From Neoaquamicrobium sediminum (GTDB taxonomy: Bacteria; Pseudomonadota; Alphaproteobacteria; Rhizobiales; Rhizobiaceae): DNA of 64,000 nucleotides. Every line of letters starts with the position of its first letter. Within the stretch, counting starts at the first letter, position 1. The DNA lies in the NCBI RefSeq assembly GCF_013240295.1, contig NZ_JABETK010000001.1, positions 1-64,000 on the forward strand, given 5' to 3'. The notes below the pieces were generated by a model. It was not told where the DNA came from. It saw only the letters and a program-made list of their open reading frames with translations, and made no database searches. Both the position numbers and the translations under genes were made by a program. Positions 61,353 to 64,000 of the stretch are shown piece after piece.

Positions 61353-61577
61353 ATGATCGAACTGATGCGCACCAACGACCCCGTATTGATCTCGTTCGTC
61401 GAGGCGCTGTTGCGCGACGCGGGGCTCTCCTACTTCGTGGCCGACCAGAACATGAGCGTCATAGAGGGCTCGCTGGGGATCCTCCCGCGCCGCGTCATGG
61501 TTTCGGATGACGACCTGGATGCCGCGCGCCACCTGCTGGAAGAGGCCGGAATCGCGGGCGAACTGGGCAAGCAATGA
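61353..61577 (+). CDS. DUF2007 family protein
   Basis: A 74-residue protein of the DUF2007 (signal-transducing-protein PII-like fold) family: MIELMRTNDPVLISFVEALLRDAGLSYFVADQNMSVIEGSLGILPRRVMVSDDDLDAARHLLEEAG. The sequence is the typical rhizobial form, located next to a methyltransferase. The stop overlaps the methyltransferase start by ATGA, so they are co-translated. Confidence 0.92.
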   Translation: MIELMRTNDPVLISFVEALLRDAGLSYFVADQNMSVIEGSLGILPRRVMVSDDDLDAARHLLEEAGIAGELGKQ

Positions 61578-62367
61578 CTGCTTTCGCGGCGATCGCAGAC
61601 AAGGCCGAAGAGTCCACGCTGGATGCCTTCCACCGGGGGCGTTTCATCTGATACAGCCGCGGCGCGGCCATCGTGCCGGCATGGACGCCATGATGCTGGC
61701 CGCAAGCGTGCCGGGCTCATTTGCAGGCCGGCTCGCCGATCTCGGCTCTGGGGCCGGCGCGGCCGGACTTGCAGTTGCCACGCGTTGTCCGGACGCCACG
61801 GTGGCCCTTGTGGAACGCGATCAGGAAATGGCCGACTACGCGCGGCGCTCGATTGCGCACGAGGCCAATGCTGGCTTACGCGACCGCGCCTCCGTGATCG
61901 AAGCCGATGTAACGTTGACGGGCAAGGCACGGATGACAGCCGGCCTCGCCGACAGGGCTTTCGATTTCGCGTTGATGAACCCGCCCTTCAACGCCGCGGC
62001 AGACCGCCCCTCGCCCGACGCTCTGCGCCGCTCGGCCCATGTGATGGAGGACGGGCTGTTCGAGCGCTGGCTGCGCACGGCGGCGGCAATCGTGCGCCCG
62101 CGTGGGGGACTCTCGATCATCGCTCGCCCTGGTTCGCTACCGGAAATCCTGGCCGCGATGCAGGGACGGTTCGGCGCGGCGCAGATCTTGCCCATTCACC
62201 CCCGCACGCACGAGCCTGCGATACGGATCCTGATTCGCGCCTTGCGAGGCTCGCGCGCGGGGCTGACGCTGATGCCGGCCCTGGCGATACACGAACCGAC
62301 GGGTCGCCGCTTCTCGCAGCAAGCGGATGCGATCAACAACGGCCGGGCTACACTTTTCGGCGATTGA
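61574..62367 (+). CDS. SAM-dependent N6-adenine-type methyltransferase, NPPF motif (frameshifted near start)
   Basis: Rossmann-fold methyltransferase of about 264 residues. The catalytic motif NPPF occurs as ALMNPPFNAAADR and the SAM motif is LADLGSGAGAAGLAVATR. It resembles tRNA1(Val) A37 N6-methyltransferase (YfiC/TrmN6) and related proteins. The frame breaks in the G-run at about 61636-61641 (CCGGGGGCG, one G short): DAFHRG should continue AFHLIQPRRGHRAGMDAM. The start ATG overlaps the DUF2007 stop. The exact substrate is inferred. Confidence 0.88.
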
Positions 62368-62446
62368 GCCACAAAGGCGTGGCGCCCCATATTGCTTGCG
62401 CGCCGCGAATGCCTACATCCACAATGAACAGTGGAGACCTGCCCCT

Positions 62447-63302
62447 TTGAGTCGACTTTTCAGCCGCCTTCTTCCCCGCTCCATGCGCTCCGGCGCCATC
62501 ACCATTCCCGTCATTCGGCTGCACGGCGCTATCATGGCGGGCGGGAACCAGTTCCGGCCCTCCCTGTCGCTGGCCTCGACAGCGGGGCTGATCGAGAAGG
62601 CTTTCGCGTTCAAGGAGGCGCCCGCAGTCGCAATCTCCATCAACTCTCCCGGCGGTTCGCCGGTGCAGTCGCGTCTGATCTTCCGGCGCATTCGCGACCT
62701 TGCCGAGGAAAAGAATAAGCGCGTGATCGTCTTCGTCGAGGATGTGGCCGCCTCGGGTGGCTACATGATCGCTGTCGCCGGCGACGAGATCGTCGCGGAC
62801 CCCTCCTCCATCGTCGGTTCCATCGGCGTTGTTTCGGCCGGTTTCGGCTTCCAGGAGATGATCAAGAAGATCGGAGTGGAACGCCGCGTCCACACCGCCG
62901 GGCGCAACAAGTCGATCCTCGACCCGTTCAGCCCGGAGAGGAAGGAGGATGTGGAACGCCTGAAGGCGCTTCAGCTCGAAATCCATGACACCTTCATCGA
63001 CCTGGTCAAAGGGCGGCGCGGCGCCAGGCTCACGGACGATCCCGACCTCTTCACCGGCATGTTCTGGACCGAAAAGGGGGCTGGAGCTGGGCCTCGTCGA
63101 CGCGTTGGGCGACATGCGCTCGTTTCTCAAGCAGCGATACGGTGAGAAGACGCGGCTGCAGCTCGTATCGATGCCGCGCGGCCTGTTCGGGCGCAAGCTC
63201 GGCGTGTTCAGCTCCCAGGCGAACGGGATCGCGGCCTCGGCAGCAGATGGGCTTTTCGATGCGGCGGAAGAACGCGCCCTTTGGAGCCGCTTCGGCCTTT
63301 GA
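62447..63302 (+). CDS. S49 family peptidase (SppA/SohB-like, frameshifted)
   Basis: A signal-peptide-peptidase-like serine protease of about 284 residues when repaired. Features are IPVIRLHGAIM, SINSPGGSPVQSRLIFRRIRDLA, and the nucleophile Ser in VAASGGYMIAVAGDEIVADPSSIVGSIGVVS. The general-base Lys lies in RNKSILDPFSPE. A G is extra in the G-run at about 63074-63080, after FWTEKG; removing it continues LELGLVDALGD to the stop at 63302. The start is TTG 62447 (LSRLFSRLLPRS) with GGAGA upstream; ATG 62483 is an alternative. Confidence 0.9.
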
Positions 63303-63382
63303 CGATGCGAGAAAAGGCATTAGAATTAGGTCCGTACTGGCACCGTGACCCTTAGCATACCAATCCGGGAGGAGACCGGACA

Positions 63383-63568
63383 ATGCCCCAGCTTATTTTC
63401 TTCGCAGCGCTCGGCATCGTCGCTTATGTCGGCTACCGCTCCTTCATCCGCGAGGCAGAGCGCCTGACAGCGAAAGCGCGGCGCGCCGAGGCGGAGCAGC
63501 GCACGGGCTCGCAGGGCACGCTGGTGAAAGACCCCAAGACCGGCGAATACCACCTCCTGAAGGACTGA
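63383..63568 (+). CDS. Small single-TM protein of unknown function
   Basis: A 61-residue protein with one N-terminal TM ([21 protein letters not shown]), then a charged helix ([20 protein letters not shown]) and the tail [25 protein letters not shown] lies just upstream. I think I have seen homologous small proteins between S49 peptidase and ispE genes in rhizobia, but no function is known. Confidence 0.75.
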   Translation: MPQLIFFAALGIVAYVGYRSFIREAERLTAKARRAEAEQRTGSQGTLVKDPKTGEYHLLKD

Positions 63569-63578
63569 ACGCCGGTCC

Positions 63579-64000
63579 ATGCCTGCAAAAATCGTCGAGC
63601 ACGCGCCGGCCAAGGTGAACCTTGCGCTGCATGTCACCGGCCGCCGGGATGACGGCTACCACCTGCTCGACACGCTCGTGGTGTTCACCGAGGTAGGCGA
63701 CACAGTGTCGGTCGCGGCGGCGGAACAAGACAGTTTTACCATCCAGGGTCCTTTCGCCGGTTTGCTCGACGACGAGGCCGACAACCTCGTGTTGAGGGCG
63801 CGGGACCTGCTGCGAAGCACGCACGGCGACCTGCCGCCGGTCGCGATCACGCTGGAAAAGAACCTGCCTGTCGCTTCCGGCATCGGCGGCGGCTCAAGCG
63901 ATGCAGCGGCGACACTGCGGGCACTGATGCGATTATGGGGCATCGAGCTTTCCGCGGATGCGCTGGCGGCAGCGGCTCTGCGGCTGGGTGCAGATTTGCC
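63579..64000 (+). CDS. ispE: 4-diphosphocytidyl-2-C-methyl-D-erythritol kinase IspE, partial
   Basis: MEP pathway kinase of the GHMP family, cut by the right edge after about 140 residues. The N-terminus [33 protein letters not shown] is characteristic, and the glycine-rich ATP motif is [21 protein letters not shown] (about 97-117). It begins 10 bp after the small TM gene. The frame is clean to the edge. Confidence 0.95.
   Translation, partial: MPAKIVEHAPAKVNLALHVTGRRDDGYHLLDTLVVFTEVGDTVSVAAAEQDSFTIQGPFAGLLDDEADNLVLRARDLLRSTHGDLPPVAITLEKNLPVASGIGGGSSDAAATLRALMRLWGIELSADALAAAALRLGADL

Overview
The window is a chromosomal segment of a high-GC alphaproteobacterium. It most likely belongs to the Rhizobiales (Hyphomicrobiales) and resembles the Mesorhizobium/Phyllobacteriaceae group. 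The call rests on gene order and families: ctaC-ctaD-ctaB-small ORF-ctaG-ctaE-DUF983-SURF1-ispH-thrB-rnhA, mutY next to DUF721, smc followed by ppdK, tlyA-dxs-xseB-HDAC, dnaJ-fabI-histidine phosphatase, two-subunit glyQ/glyS and a DUF1344 protein. This identification is from remembered gene order, not from a search.

Layout. 0-11.3 kb: an unidentified gene end, a HAD hydrolase with mutY (base-excision repair), DUF721/DciA-like, a DsbA-like thioredoxin protein, smc, an ABM-domain protein, GFA and VOC proteins, and ppdK. 11.3-20.3 kb: on the minus strand, the aa3 cytochrome c oxidase operon and its assembly factors, read into ispH-thrB-rnhA. 20.8-26.7 kb: an IalB-family secreted protein, tldD, a palindromic repeat, a RES/Xre-type toxin-antitoxin pair, a sirtuin and two RNA methyltransferases. 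26.7-35.2 kb: dxs, a pirin/MAPEG/HxlR cassette, xseB-HDAC, an unknown membrane protein, and a TetR/MFS efflux unit with three matching operators. 35.3-43.9 kb: ribBA-like, aroC, an AraC/SRPBCC/GST accessory stretch, a histidine phosphatase, fabI, a CbpA-like dnaJ, a lipoprotein and pdxH. 44-54.6 kb: an acyl-CoA dehydrogenase/enoyl-CoA hydratase pair, purD, ubiA, a flavoprotein monooxygenase, an FAD-linked oxidase with a threonylcarbamoyl-AMP synthase, and small unknown proteins. 54.6-64 kb: glyS-glyQ, a TPR-LysM protein, a polyprenyl diphosphate synthase, a tRNA/protein methyltransferase, an S49 peptidase and the start of ispE.

The strongest global signal is technical. Fourteen single-base frameshifts interrupt otherwise intact genes: the HAD gene, smc (two), ppdK, ispH, ctaD, cobB, the HxlR regulator, enoyl-CoA hydratase, glyS (two), ispB, the NPPF methyltransferase and the S49 peptidase. 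Several genes are essential in relatives and several breaks lie in homopolymers, so these are most likely consensus indels, not pseudogenes. Coordinates below span the whole gene and state where the frame breaks.

I did not find a convincing undescribed multi-gene system. The most interesting local structures are the triple CATACG-N3-CGTATG operator array upstream of the MFS gene, a LiuR-like palindrome upstream of the acyl-CoA dehydrogenase operon, a 41-bp direct repeat that creates a decoy glyS start between glyQ and glyS, and a RibBA protein whose GTP cyclohydrolase II domain has lost the zinc cysteines. No tRNA, rRNA, CRISPR array, insertion sequence or prophage was seen.
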